A stretch of 64,000 bases of DNA, taken from NCBI RefSeq assembly GCF_030816965.1, contig NZ_JAUSYQ010000002.1, forward strand, positions 2,327,001-2,391,000. The letters run 5' to 3'. This document shows positions 45,821 to 54,900 of the stretch, one piece after another. Position 1 is the first letter of the stretch; every line of letters starts with the position of its first letter. A model generated the notes under the pieces. It was not told where the DNA came from, ran no database searches, and was given only the letters and a program-made list of their open reading frames with translations. The DNA comes from Streptomyces canus (GTDB lineage Bacteria; Actinomycetota; Actinomycetes; Streptomycetales; Streptomycetaceae). The position numbers and the translations under genes are program-made.

Positions 45821-46546
45821 TCAGCCCTGCCGGGGTACGGCGCACCCGTCGGGACCGCAGGCCTCGGCACCGGCGTCGCCCTGGTCGATCAGCTTCAGCG
45901 GGGAGCGGTTGCCCCAGGCCTGGGTGAGGGCCTGGGTGAAGACCTCGGCGGGCTGAGCTCCGGAGACGCCGTACGTGCGGTCCAGGACGAAGAAGGGGAC
46001 GCCGTTGGCACCGAGCTCGGCGGCCTCGCGCTCGTCGGCGCGGACGTCGTCGGCGTAGGCGGTGGGGTCGGCGAGGACCTTGCGGACCTCGTCGGCGTCC
46101 AGGCCGGCCTCCACGGCGAGCTCCACGAGGCGCTCGTCGCCCTCGGTGAACAGGGACCTCTCCTCGGCGAAGTTGGCCCGGTAGAAGATCTGGACGAGCT
46201 CGTCCTGCCTGCCCTGTTCCTTGGCGAGGTGGAGGAGCCGGTGCAGGTCGAAGGTGTTGCCGTGGTCGCGGTCCCGGGTCCGGTAGGCGAGCCCTTCGGC
46301 GGCGGCCTGGGCGCCGAGGTTCTCCTCGCCGGCCTGGGCCTGGGCCTCGCTCATGCCGTACTTCTTGCTGAGCATCGCGAGGACGGGCTGCACGTCGCTC
46401 TTGTCCCGCCCAGGATCCAGCTCGAACGACCGGTGGACGACCTCGACGCCGTCACGGTGCGGGAAGGCCTCCAGCGCCTTCTCGAAGCGGGCCTTGCCCA
46501 CGTAGCACCAGGGGCAGGCGATGTCGCTCCAGATCTCGACGCGCAT
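45821..46546 (-). CDS. FrnE/DsbA-family thiol oxidoreductase
   Basis: 241 residues. Thioredoxin fold with CPWC at 11-14 (MRVEIWSDIACPWCYVGK), the DsbA helical insertion (FELDPGRDKSDVQPVLAMLSKKYG) and cis-Pro loop GVPFFVLD. The hallmark of FrnE-type 2-hydroxychromene-isomerase-like proteins. A C-terminal ACGPDGCAVP adds a second Cys pair. There is no signal peptide, so it acts in the cytosol. Confidence 0.92.
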   Translation of the reverse strand: MRVEIWSDIACPWCYVGKARFEKALEAFPHRDGVEVVHRSFELDPGRDKSDVQPVLAMLSKKYGMSEAQAQAGEENLGAQAAAEGLAYRTRDRDHGNTFDLHRLLHLAKEQGRQDELVQIFYRANFAEERSLFTEGDERLVELAVEAGLDADEVRKVLADPTAYADDVRADEREAAELGANGVPFFVLDRTYGVSGAQPAEVFTQALTQAWGNRSPLKLIDQGDAGAEACGPDGCAVPRQG

Positions 46547-46637
46547 GTCTACGGCTCTCTCCAGGTCGGACGGCTGCGGAGACTCCCTCCACTGGTTGGA
46601 TGAACGTTCAAGCAGCGGGTTCCATTCCCGGGGTCGC

Positions 46638-47246
46638 TCAGGTTCCGTCGCGCAGGTCGGCCGGCCACTCGGGCCTGAACTCGATGTGGTCGTAGGTCAC
46701 CACGCACCCCTCCCCCATCGGCGACTGCGCCATGAAGCCGATCAGGGCCGCGCCGGTCTCCTTCTCGTCGCCCAGGGTGAAGAGGCGGACGAAGGTCCAG
46801 TGCTTGCCGTCGCGGGAGGCGTGGAAGGCGAAGGCGCGGCCGGTGCGGCTGACCCGCAGCCACACCGAACTGCCGTCCACGGTGAAGGAGTTGCAGTCGT
46901 CGGAGTGCCCACGGGTGACGACCGTGCAGACGGTGGGCACGTCCGGGGAGTTCTCCAGGCAGAGTTTGGCCCAGGCCCGCTCGCCGACATGGACGTAGAG
47001 CACGCCCGCGTCGAACGATCCGTTGAAGCCCACGGTGACGCGGGCTATCAGCTGGAAGTCGCCCTCGGGGGCACCGAGCAGCCGCGGCGCGTCGGCGGCG
47101 GGGTCCAGGGACTCCCCGGTGGGCGGCACGAACCGGTCCTGCCGGGGACCGGCCCACCCGGAGAGGATGCCGTCCTCATGGGCCCAGTGCCCGTCGGGGC
47201 CGTAGGTGCGGAGAGGGAAAGGGAGTTCGGGAAGTTCGACGTCCAT
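46638..47246 (-). CDS. DUF1349 (concanavalin-like) protein
   Basis: 202 residues. Beta-sandwich lectin-like fold: FQLIARVTVGFNGSFDAGVLYVHVGERAWAKLCLE, VTRGHSDDCNSF and WLRVSRTGRAFAFHASRDGKHWTFVRLF are DUF1349 hallmarks (yeast Rse/bacterial YesU-like). YesU-like proteins occur with pectin/rhamnogalacturonan genes in Bacillus, which would suit the island at 55-64 kb, but a direct role is not shown. No signal peptide. Confidence 0.85.
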   Translation of the reverse strand: MDVELPELPFPLRTYGPDGHWAHEDGILSGWAGPRQDRFVPPTGESLDPAADAPRLLGAPEGDFQLIARVTVGFNGSFDAGVLYVHVGERAWAKLCLENSPDVPTVCTVVTRGHSDDCNSFTVDGSSVWLRVSRTGRAFAFHASRDGKHWTFVRLFTLGDEKETGAALIGFMAQSPMGEGCVVTYDHIEFRPEWPADLRDGT

Positions 47247-47291
47247 CCTCAGAGTTTTCCAGCTCCCTCTCCGCGCGCGGGTCTCGGGTGT

Positions 47292-48821
47292 CTAGCGCTC
47301 GAGACGGTTGTTGAAACGGCGGGGCAGGCCCAGCGGGTTGTCGTCCCTCAGCTCCGGCGGGAGCAGGGCCTCCGGCGCGTTCTGGTACGCCACCGGCCGC
47401 AGCCAGCGCTCGATCGCCGTCCCGCCCACCGACGTCGACGTGGACGTCGTCGCCGGGTAGGGGCCGCCGTGCTGCTGGGCCGGGGCCACGGCCACGCCTG
47501 TCGGCCAGCCGTTCACCAGGACCCGGCCGGCCAGCGGCGTCAGCTCCGCCAGGATCTCGGCGCCACGCCCCTCGCCCGCGGCCTCCTGCGCCGACAGGTG
47601 CACCGTCGCGGTGAGGTTGCCCGGGAGCCGGGACAGCACGGCCCGCGCCTCGTCGTCGTCCTCGTAGCGCGCCACCACGGTGACCGGGCCGAAGCACTCC
47701 TCCAGGAGCAGGTCGTACGCCCCCTCGGTGGTCAGCTTCTCCGCCGCCACCGTCAGGAAGCCCGCGCTCACCGTGTGCTCGCCGCCCGCTCCGGGCGTCA
47801 CCGGCGACTCGACCTCGGGAAGCTCGGTGCGCTCGGCGACCCCGGCGACGAAGTTGTCCCGCATGCGGTGGTCGAGAAGGACACCCGCGTCGGTGTCGCT
47901 GACGGCGTCGGTCAGGGACTTCACCAGGCCGTCGCCCGCCGCGCCGGACGGCACCAGGACCAGGCCCGGCTTCACACAGAACTGGCCGACGCCGAGGGTC
48001 ATGGAGCCCGCGAGCCCGGCGCCGATGGCCTCCGCGCGCTCGGCCGCAGCCTCCTCGGTGATCACGACGGGGTTCAGGGAGCCCAGCTCACCGTGGAACG
48101 GGATCGGCACCGGCCGCGCGGCCGCCGCGTCGAACAGGGCACGGCCGCCCTTCACGGAACCGGTGAAGCCCGCGGCCGCGACCAGCGGGTGCTTGATCAG
48201 CTCGATACCGGCCTCGAAGCCGTGGACGAGACCGAGCACACCCGCGGGGATGCCGTGCTCGGCGGCGGCCCGGCGCAGCACGGACGCGACCAGCTCGGAC
48301 AGGGCCGGGTGGTCGGGGTGGGCCTTGACGACGACGGGGTTGCCGGCCGCGAGCGCGCTTGCGGTGTCGCCGCCGGCGACCGAGAAGGCGAAGGGGAAGT
48401 TGGAGGCCGAGTAGACGGCGACGACACCGAGCGGGACCTTGTAGCGGCGCAGGTCAGGGATCGGCGGCGTGGCGGTGTCGTCGGGGTGGTTGATCACCAC
48501 GCCGAGGAACTCGCCCTCGTCGACGATGTCGGCGAAGGCCCGCAGCTGGTAGCTGGTGCGGGCGAGCTCGCCGGTCAGCCGGACCGGGCCGAGCGCGGTC
48601 TCGGCGTCGGCGGCTTCGACGAGGTGGTCCTTGGAGTCCTGGAGCCGGTCGGCGGCGGTGCGCAGGAAGGCCGCGCGGACGGTGCGGTCGGCGAGGGACG
48701 CGCGCGCGTCGTGCGCGGCGCGGACGGCGGCGTCCACCTCCTGGGCTGTGGCCTCCACCGCAACCTGCTCGCGCTGCTTCCCGGTTCGGGGGTCGACACT
48801 CCAGACTGGTGCTGCTGCCAC
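47292..48821 (-). CDS. Alpha-ketoglutaric semialdehyde dehydrogenase (NADP-dependent ALDH)
   Basis: 509 residues using the GTG at 48821, preceded by GGAGGGA; a GTG at 48854 would add 11 residues. The active-site Cys lies in VGQFCVKPG, the general-base Glu in PFHGELGSLNPVV, and the cofactor loop in VVAVYSASNFPFAFSVAGGDTASALAAGNPVVVKAHP. These are typical of the KGSADH group that oxidises 2-oxoglutarate semialdehyde, an end step of acidic-sugar, pentose or hydroxyproline catabolism. It is divergent from an IclR gene across 119 bp containing a palindromic operator. Confidence 0.9.
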   Translation of the reverse strand: MAAAPVWSVDPRTGKQREQVAVEATAQEVDAAVRAAHDARASLADRTVRAAFLRTAADRLQDSKDHLVEAADAETALGPVRLTGELARTSYQLRAFADIVDEGEFLGVVINHPDDTATPPIPDLRRYKVPLGVVAVYSASNFPFAFSVAGGDTASALAAGNPVVVKAHPDHPALSELVASVLRRAAAEHGIPAGVLGLVHGFEAGIELIKHPLVAAAGFTGSVKGGRALFDAAAARPVPIPFHGELGSLNPVVITEEAAAERAEAIGAGLAGSMTLGVGQFCVKPGLVLVPSGAAGDGLVKSLTDAVSDTDAGVLLDHRMRDNFVAGVAERTELPEVESPVTPGAGGEHTVSAGFLTVAAEKLTTEGAYDLLLEECFGPVTVVARYEDDDEARAVLSRLPGNLTATVHLSAQEAAGEGRGAEILAELTPLAGRVLVNGWPTGVAVAPAQQHGGPYPATTSTSTSVGGTAIERWLRPVAYQNAPEALLPPELRDDNPLGLPRRFNNRLER

Positions 48822-48860
48822 CGCGGTCCCTCCACGTGTATCTGGGTCAGTCACCAGGTC

Positions 48861-48878
48861 CGTTCGATATGCTGAACG
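48861..48878. promoter_or_regulatory. IclR-type palindromic operator
   Basis: CGTTC-GATATGCT-GAACG in the shared divergent promoter region between the dehydrogenase and the IclR gene. It fits the GTTC-N8-GAAC type bound by IclR proteins in streptomycetes. ATATGCTG occurs again at 48893-48902, a possible second half-site. Confidence 0.65.
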
Positions 48879-48940
48879 CTGTCCCTGATGGTGAATATGC
48901 TGTTGGAGACTATTTCCCGTCGAACGAAGGGGTCAAGGCG

Positions 48941-49714
48941 ATGTCGGCTGGCGAGACGGGCGGCGGGTCACAGGTCAAGTCCGCGGTACGGACGGTTGAA
49001 CTGCTCGAATACTTCGCCGGACGCCCCGGCATGCACTCCCTCGCGGCCGTCCAGGAGGCCGTCGGGTACCCCAAGTCCAGTCTCTACATGCTGCTGCGCA
49101 CGCTTGTCGAGCTGGGCTGGGTGGAGACCGACGCGACGGGCACGCGGTACGGCATCGGGGTGCGGGCGCTGCTCGTCGGCACCTCCTACATCGACGGCGA
49201 CGAGGTGGTCGCGGCGGCCCGGCCGACCCTGGACCGGCTCTCCGACGACACCACCGAGACCATCCACCTCGCGCGTCTGGACGGCACGAACGTCGTCTAC
49301 CTCGCCACCCGGCAGTCGCAGCACTACCTGCGGCCCTTCACGAGAGTGGGCCGCCGGCTCCCGGCGCACTCCACCTCTCTCGGCAAGGCGCTGCTGAGCA
49401 CGTACTCCGACGAGCAGGTCCGCAAGATGCTGCCGGAGACCCTGCCCGCGCTCACCGAGCACACGATCACCGACCGCGAGAAGCTCATCGAGGAGCTGCA
49501 CCAGATCCGGGAGCAGGGCTTCTCCGTGGACCGCGAGGAGAACACGCTGGGGCTGCGCTGCTTCGGCGTCGCGATCCCGTACCGCACGCCCGCGCGTGAC
49601 GCGATCAGTTGCTCGGTGCCGGTGGCGCGGCTGACCCCGGCCCACGAGCAGATGGTGAAGGACGCGTTGTTCGACGCGCGGGACCGGCTGACACTGGCCA
49701 CCCGTAGGCTCTGA
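48941..49714 (+). CDS. IclR-family transcriptional regulator
   Basis: 257 residues, ATG at 48941 (GAAGGGG/AAGG upstream). N-terminal winged helix (VKSAVRTVELLEYFAGRPGMHSLAAVQEAVGYPKSSLYMLLRTLVELGWVE) and IclR effector domain (RLPAHSTSLGKALLSTY, REQGFSVDREENTLGLRCFGVAIPYRT). It is divergent from the ketoglutarate-semialdehyde dehydrogenase and probably controls it and itself. The effector would be a keto or hydroxy acid. Confidence 0.93.
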   Translation: MSAGETGGGSQVKSAVRTVELLEYFAGRPGMHSLAAVQEAVGYPKSSLYMLLRTLVELGWVETDATGTRYGIGVRALLVGTSYIDGDEVVAAARPTLDRLSDDTTETIHLARLDGTNVVYLATRQSQHYLRPFTRVGRRLPAHSTSLGKALLSTYSDEQVRKMLPETLPALTEHTITDREKLIEELHQIREQGFSVDREENTLGLRCFGVAIPYRTPARDAISCSVPVARLTPAHEQMVKDALFDARDRLTLATRRL

Positions 49715-49717
49715 GGC

Positions 49718-50188
49718 ATGCAGATCGTTCTCCGCGAGGTTCATGACAGCGATCTGCCGGTCTTCTTCCGGCAGATGAATGACCCAGAGGCCCTGCACAT
49801 GGCGGCCTTCACGCCGAAGGACCCGGCCGACCGGGACGCCTTCGACGCCCACTGGAAACGGATCCGGGCCTCCGCGGACGTGCAGCGCACGATCCTGGCC
49901 GACGGGGACGTGGTGGGCAGCGCGGCCGTGTACGGCGAACCGGGCGAGCGCGAGGTGACGTACTGGATCGACCGCGCCTACTGGGGGCGCGGCATCGCCA
50001 CGGCGGCGCTGCGGGAGCTGGTCGCCCAGGTGCCCGAGCGTCCCCTGTACGCCCGCGCGGCCGCCGACAACACCGGCTCCCTGCGCGTCCTGGAGAAGTG
50101 CGGATTCCGGGTGACCGCTCAGGCGTCCGGGTACGCCCACGCGCGCGGAGCGGAGATCGACGAGTTGGTGCTCACGCTGGGCGCGTGA
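49718..50188 (+). CDS. GNAT acetyltransferase
   Basis: 156 residues, ATG three bases after the IclR stop, so co-transcribed. RimJ/RimL-like: MQIVLREVHDSDLPVFFRQMNDPEA, VTYWIDRAYWGRGIATAALRELV (acetyl-CoA loop WGRGIAT) and NTGSLRVLEKCGFR. Substrate unknown. Confidence 0.9.
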   Translation: MQIVLREVHDSDLPVFFRQMNDPEALHMAAFTPKDPADRDAFDAHWKRIRASADVQRTILADGDVVGSAAVYGEPGEREVTYWIDRAYWGRGIATAALRELVAQVPERPLYARAAADNTGSLRVLEKCGFRVTAQASGYAHARGAEIDELVLTLGA

Positions 50189-50292
50189 GACCGCCGCGGA
50201 ACAAGCCGTACGACAGGCCTCGGATGAACGTCCGATGAGAAAAGCGGACGCATGGGAACGATCCGCTGCCGCCTGATCGTCTTCTCAGTGGG

Positions 50293-51744
50293 ATGAACAA
50301 GACGATCAGGCGCGCATCGGTCTTCGCGCTGCTCCTGGTGTTCGCTCTGCTGATCCGAGCGACCTGGGTGCAGTTCTACGAGGGCCAGGCACTCGCGGAC
50401 GACAACGACAACCGGCGGAACGCGATCGAGACGTACTCCTCGCCGCTCGGGAACATCATCGTGGCCGGAAAAGCGGTCACGGGTTCCGAGAGGGTGACGG
50501 ACAGCGACCTCGCGTACAAGCGGACGTACACGAACGGCAAGCTGTACGCGGCGGTGACGGGCTACGCCTCGCAGGCCTACGCCCCGACCCAGCTCGAGGG
50601 CATCTACGCCGACCTCCTCAACGGCACCGACAGCAGGCTGAAGACCGTCATGGACACGGTCACCAATCAGCGGGCCGAGCCCGGTGATGTGATCACGACG
50701 ATCGACCCCGCCGTGCAGAAGGCGGCGTACGACGCGCTCGGCGACAAGAAGGGCGGAGCCGTCGCGATCGACCCGACGACCGGCAAGATCCTGGCGGTCG
50801 TGTCGACACCGTCGTACGACCCGTCCTCGCTGACGGACGCCAACACCGCGGCCAGTACCTGGAAGCAGCTCACCACGGACTCCGACAAGCCGCTCACCAA
50901 CCGCGCGTTGCGCCAGCCGCTGCCGCCCGGCTCGACGTTCAAGCTGGTGGTGGCCGCGGCCGCGCTGGAGGACGGCCTGTACTCCTCGGTGGACGAGAAG
51001 ACGACCAGTCCGGACCCGTACACCCTGCCGGGCACGGTGACCGAGCTGGGGAACGAGAGCGCCTCGGCGCCCTGCGAGAACGCCACGATCCGCACCGCGC
51101 TGCGGTACTCCTGCAACACCGTCTTCGCGAAGATGGCCGTCGACCTCGGCCAGGACAAGGTGAAGGCGATGGCCGAGAAGTTCGGCTTCAACGACGACCA
51201 GCAGGACGTGCCGGTGCGGGCCTACACCAGCGTCTATCCCTCCGGCATGGACAAGTCCTCGACGGCCCAGACCGGCATCGGCCAGTTCGATGTCACGGCC
51301 ACCCCGCTCCAGATGGCCATGGTCTCCGCGGCCATAGCCAACGGCGGCAAGCTGGTGACGCCCCACATGGTGTCGACGATCACCGACAACGGCGGCGACG
51401 TCCTGAAGAACTACGACGACGAGGCGAGCACCGAGCAGATCGTCAGCTCCGACACGGCGGAACAACTCCAGTCGGCGATGCAGACGGTGGTGGAGAAGGG
51501 CACCGGCACCAACGCCCTGATCGACGGCGTCACGGTGGGCGGCAAGACCGGCACGGCCCAGCACGGCGAGAACAACAGCCAGACGCCGTACGCCTGGTTC
51601 ACGTCCTATGGAAAGGCCGACGGCAAGGAGGTTGCCGTGGCGGTGGTCGTGGAGCAGTCGAACGCGGCCCGCTCGGAGGTGAGCGGCAACGGGCTGGCCG
51701 CCCCCGTGGCCAAGGCCATGATGGAGGCGGCCCTCAAGAACTGA
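50293..51744 (+). CDS. Penicillin-binding protein 2-type transpeptidase
   Basis: 483 residues. N-terminal signal anchor (VFALLLVFALLIRATWVQF), a dimerisation/pedestal region, then the penicillin-binding domain: STFK at 214-217 (active Ser214), SCN at 273-275, KTGT at 418-421. It belongs to the monofunctional class B branch in which FtsI/PbpA proteins lie. Actinobacterial relatives occur beside FtsW genes; here it stands alone. Shape or septum peptidoglycan cross-linking is the expected role. Confidence 0.94.
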   Translation: MNKTIRRASVFALLLVFALLIRATWVQFYEGQALADDNDNRRNAIETYSSPLGNIIVAGKAVTGSERVTDSDLAYKRTYTNGKLYAAVTGYASQAYAPTQLEGIYADLLNGTDSRLKTVMDTVTNQRAEPGDVITTIDPAVQKAAYDALGDKKGGAVAIDPTTGKILAVVSTPSYDPSSLTDANTAASTWKQLTTDSDKPLTNRALRQPLPPGSTFKLVVAAAALEDGLYSSVDEKTTSPDPYTLPGTVTELGNESASAPCENATIRTALRYSCNTVFAKMAVDLGQDKVKAMAEKFGFNDDQQDVPVRAYTSVYPSGMDKSSTAQTGIGQFDVTATPLQMAMVSAAIANGGKLVTPHMVSTITDNGGDVLKNYDDEASTEQIVSSDTAEQLQSAMQTVVEKGTGTNALIDGVTVGGKTGTAQHGENNSQTPYAWFTSYGKADGKEVAVAVVVEQSNAARSEVSGNGLAAPVAKAMMEAALKN

Positions 51745-51757
51745 GGCGTCCCGGTGG

Positions 51758-53161
51758 CTACTTGGCGCCGAGGATCTGCTCGATCGGGTCGATCGCGAAG
51801 TACACGAGGAACAGCGCCGAGGCCGCCCACAACAGCCAGTGGATCTCCTTGGCCTTCCCCAGCACCGCCTTGATCACGACGTACGCCAGGAAGCCGGCCC
51901 CGATCCCGTTCGTGATCGAGTAGGTGAACGGCATCACGGCGATGGTCAGGAACGCCGGGATCGCGATGTCGTACCTGTCCCAGTCGATGTGCTTGACCTG
52001 CGTCATCATCAGGAAGCCCACGGCGACCAGGGCGGGCGCGGCGGCCTGGAGCGGGACGATGGTCAGCAGCGGGGTCAGGAACAGCGCCAGGCCGAACAGC
52101 CCACCGGTGACCAGGTTCGAGAACCCGGTGCGCGAGCCCTCGCCGACGCCCGCCGCCGACTCGATGTACGACGTGGCGGAGGACGCGGACGCCGCACCAC
52201 CGGCCACCGCCGCCGCTCCGTCGATCAGCAGGACCCGGCCGAGGTTGGGCACCTTGCCCTCCTCGTCCAGCAGCCCCGCCTCCGCGGTGATCCCGACGAC
52301 CGTTCCCATCGTGTCGAAGAAGTCGGACAGGATCAGCGTGAAGATCAGCAGGACGACCGTGACGATCCCCACGCCGGGCGCGCTGAAGGAACCGAACAGG
52401 CTGAAGTGACCGATCAGCCCGAAGTCGGGGGTGTCGACGACCTTGTCGGGCCATGCCGGTGTCGTCAGCCCCCAGGCCTTGATGTCGGCGATGGAGTTGA
52501 TGATCATCGCGAGGACGGTCATGGTCACGATGCTGATCAGGATCGCGCCCTTGACCTTGCGCGCGAGCAGCCCGATCGTCAGCAGCACTCCGAGACAGAA
52601 GACGAGGATCGGCCAGCCGGTGAGGGCGCCGGTGCCCCCGAGCTGCACCGGCACGGTGGTGTTCGCGGCGTCGGGGATACGGCTCACGAACCCGGCGTCC
52701 ACGAAGCCGATGAACGCGATGAACAGCCCGATCCCGACACTGATCGCCTGCTTGAGCGGTTGCGGAATGGCGTGCATGACGGCCTCCCGCAGACCGGTGA
52801 CCACCAGCACACAGATGAGCAGACCTTCCAGGACGACGAGGCCCATCGCGTCGTCCCAGCTCATCAGCGGGGCGATCTGGAAGGCGACGACCGCGTTCAG
52901 CCCGAGCCCGGCGGCGAGCGCGAGCGGCAGGTTGCCACCCACGCCCATGACGATCGTCATCACCGCGGCCACCAGAGCCGTCGCGGTGGTCAACTGCACC
53001 GCATCCAACTGGTGTCCGAACTTGTCCTTCGCGCTGCCGAGAATGATGGGATTCAGGACAAGGATGTAGGCCATCGTGAAGAACGTGGCGAAGCCGCCGC
53101 GTATCTCACGGGCGAAGCTGGAGCCCCTCTCGGAGATCCTGAAGTACCGGTCGACGGACAT
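51758..53161 (-). CDS. Purine (xanthine/hypoxanthine/guanine) permease, AzgA-like NCS2 family
   Basis: 467 residues, 12-14 membrane helices. RGGFATFFTMAYILVLNP is the start motif of the AzgA-like branch, followed by GLGLNAVVAFQIA, FDTMGTVVGITAEAGLLDEEGKVPNLGRVLLIDGAAAVAGGAASASSATSYIESAAGVGEGSRTG (conserved transport core) and LLTIVPLQAAAPALVAVGFLMM. Imports oxopurines with protons. Convergent with the PBP gene at 14 bp. Confidence 0.93.
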   Translation of the reverse strand: MSVDRYFRISERGSSFAREIRGGFATFFTMAYILVLNPIILGSAKDKFGHQLDAVQLTTATALVAAVMTIVMGVGGNLPLALAAGLGLNAVVAFQIAPLMSWDDAMGLVVLEGLLICVLVVTGLREAVMHAIPQPLKQAISVGIGLFIAFIGFVDAGFVSRIPDAANTTVPVQLGGTGALTGWPILVFCLGVLLTIGLLARKVKGAILISIVTMTVLAMIINSIADIKAWGLTTPAWPDKVVDTPDFGLIGHFSLFGSFSAPGVGIVTVVLLIFTLILSDFFDTMGTVVGITAEAGLLDEEGKVPNLGRVLLIDGAAAVAGGAASASSATSYIESAAGVGEGSRTGFSNLVTGGLFGLALFLTPLLTIVPLQAAAPALVAVGFLMMTQVKHIDWDRYDIAIPAFLTIAVMPFTYSITNGIGAGFLAYVVIKAVLGKAKEIHWLLWAASALFLVYFAIDPIEQILGAK

Positions 53162-53396
53162 GGTCGATGCTCCTTGGTGCCTGAATGATCGTGTGCGGAT
53201 GCTGGCTGGATTGTTCCTGCGTTGAACGCGCTTCAGGTTTTCTTCGTGTTACGGATTCGGGGGCCGCCCCGTCATACACCGTTCGAAAGACCGTACGAAA
53301 GCACGTACTCGATCACTGCTACGCTTCCGGATCTCCGCCCGGCCAGCCCCGGACGATCACATGTCATTCACATGACACGCAAAGGAGAGGGAGCCC

Positions 53397-53963
53397 GTGG
53401 GCACAGTCGTCGACGACGCCGCCTCCGTGGAGTTCCACGCCTTCTTCGAACGCCACTATGCCGAACTGTCCCGCCTCGCCCATCTGTTGACCGGCGAGTC
53501 GGACGCCGCCGACGATCTGGCGGCGGACGCCCTGCTGGCGCTGTGGCACCGCTGGGACCGGGTGCGCGCGGCCGACCACCCGGCGGCATACGCGCGCGGA
53601 GTGGTCGCCAATCTGGCCCGGACCCGCATCCGCAGCGCGGTCCGTGAGCGCCGGCGCGTCGCCCTGTTCTGGTCCCAGCGCGAGGAGAAGGTCGAGAACC
53701 CGGACGTGGCGGGCGTGATCGACGTCCAGGAGGCGTTGCGCAGGCTGCCGTTCCGCAAGCGGGCGTGTGTCGTGCTGCGGCACGCGTTCGATCTCTCGGA
53801 GAAGGACACCGCGCTGGCCCTGGGTGTGTCGGTCGGTACGGTGAAGAGCCAGACCTCGAAGGGGATGGCCGAGTTGCAGCGGCTGCTCGGCCCTCAGAAC
53901 GCTCCGCTGAAGATGCACGCCGCGATGGCGCGCACCGGTGACGCCGCAGGAAGGGACCGATGA
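53397..53963 (+). CDS. SigE-family sigma factor
   Basis: 188 residues, GTG at 53397 with AAAGGAGAGGGAG. Region 2 (VEFHAFFERHYAELSRLAHLLTGESDAADDLAADALLALWHRWDRV) and region 4 (RLPFRKRACVVLRHAFDLSEKDTALALGVSVGTVKSQTSKGMAELQRLL) are those of the abundant actinobacterial SigE-family group. The next gene overlaps by four bases and encodes a membrane protein likely to control it. A small inverted repeat GTCAT-TCAC-ATGAC sits about 25 bp upstream. Confidence 0.92.
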   Translation: MGTVVDDAASVEFHAFFERHYAELSRLAHLLTGESDAADDLAADALLALWHRWDRVRAADHPAAYARGVVANLARTRIRSAVRERRRVALFWSQREEKVENPDVAGVIDVQEALRRLPFRKRACVVLRHAFDLSEKDTALALGVSVGTVKSQTSKGMAELQRLLGPQNAPLKMHAAMARTGDAAGRDR

Positions 53964-54811
53964 CCATGCAGCGGGACGTGCACGGCGCACTGCGCGCCCG
54001 GCTGCAGCACGCGGCCGAGGCGCACGAGCCGAACCGCGAGCAGATCCTCGCCCGGATCGAGCGCGGTATGTCGGAGCAGACCCGCCCCGACCACCGGGCG
54101 ACCCGGCCACCGGTCTACGGCTGGGTGCGGGTGGTGAGCGCCACGGCCGCGGTCGCCTGTGTGCTGGGACTCGGCGGTTACGCGGTGGCGTCCGCGGTCA
54201 AGGACGAGACACCCGCCCAGACGTCGGTCGCGACCACCGGCACGCCCACTCCGTCGCCCGACGCGACCAGCCGGCCGCCCGCCCCGCCGGCGGATCCGAG
54301 GCCGAGCACCACCCCCGCGCAGGAGGCCGAGAAGCCGAGCGGTACGCCCTCGCGCACGCCGAGCGCCTCCACCGAGGTGCAGGATTCCGGCGTCGAGGAC
54401 GGCCCGCTGTGGTCGGACGGCTCGGTGGACCCGCACAGCAACGAGTTCTGGGCGCAGAGCAATGTGACCCTCAGGACGTCCGAGCAACTGACCGAGCTCA
54501 CGGTCGAGTTGAGGATCGGGCAGACCGGCGGTGTCACCAACACCGGCACCTGGCGCTCGCTGCCCGAAGCCGACTTCTCGCTGACGGTCGCCGAGCAGAA
54601 CGGCTTCCTCGTCTACACCTGGGTGCTCAAGGACGGCCGTACGGTGCCGAAGGGCGAGTGGGTGTTCGCCGGCCAGTACAACCACGAGCGCGGTGGCCGG
54701 GACGCGAAGGGCGACGGCTACACGGCGACGGCGACCGCGAAGTCCGGGAACCTCACTGTGAAGGGCGGTTTCGCGGCCCAGGACGACGGCGCGGACGAAG
54801 GGGACTCCTAG
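53960..54811 (+). CDS. Single-pass membrane protein, presumed partner of the SigE-family sigma
   Basis: 283 residues. A cytosolic 50-residue N-terminus (ALRARLQHAAEAHEPNREQILARIERG), one membrane helix (VRVVSATAAVACVLGLGGYAVASAV, about 57-80), a Pro/Thr-rich spacer of about 70 residues, then an exported beta-rich domain (VTLRTSEQLTELTVELRIGQTGGVTNTGTW and WVFAGQYNHERGGRDAKGDGY) that looks like a carbohydrate- or surface-binding module. The architecture suggests an anti-sigma/sensor factor. It has no ZAS motif. Family not recognised with certainty. Confidence 0.8.
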   Translation: MTMQRDVHGALRARLQHAAEAHEPNREQILARIERGMSEQTRPDHRATRPPVYGWVRVVSATAAVACVLGLGGYAVASAVKDETPAQTSVATTGTPTPSPDATSRPPAPPADPRPSTTPAQEAEKPSGTPSRTPSASTEVQDSGVEDGPLWSDGSVDPHSNEFWAQSNVTLRTSEQLTELTVELRIGQTGGVTNTGTWRSLPEADFSLTVAEQNGFLVYTWVLKDGRTVPKGEWVFAGQYNHERGGRDAKGDGYTATATAKSGNLTVKGGFAAQDDGADEGDS

Positions 54812-54900
54812 GCCTCTTGCCGGAGTCTTACCAAAAACCTCCCTGGGCGCGGCAACCGTTTCCTCATCAGCGGCCACTTAATGGGTGCACGATCCCCCTG

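Noticed and set aside
53938..54900. 887-residue fusion of the sigma partner region with the PL4 lyase
   Set aside because: The first 321 residues are a frame-shadow of the real membrane protein gene at 53960. The Tat signal at 54901 marks the true start.
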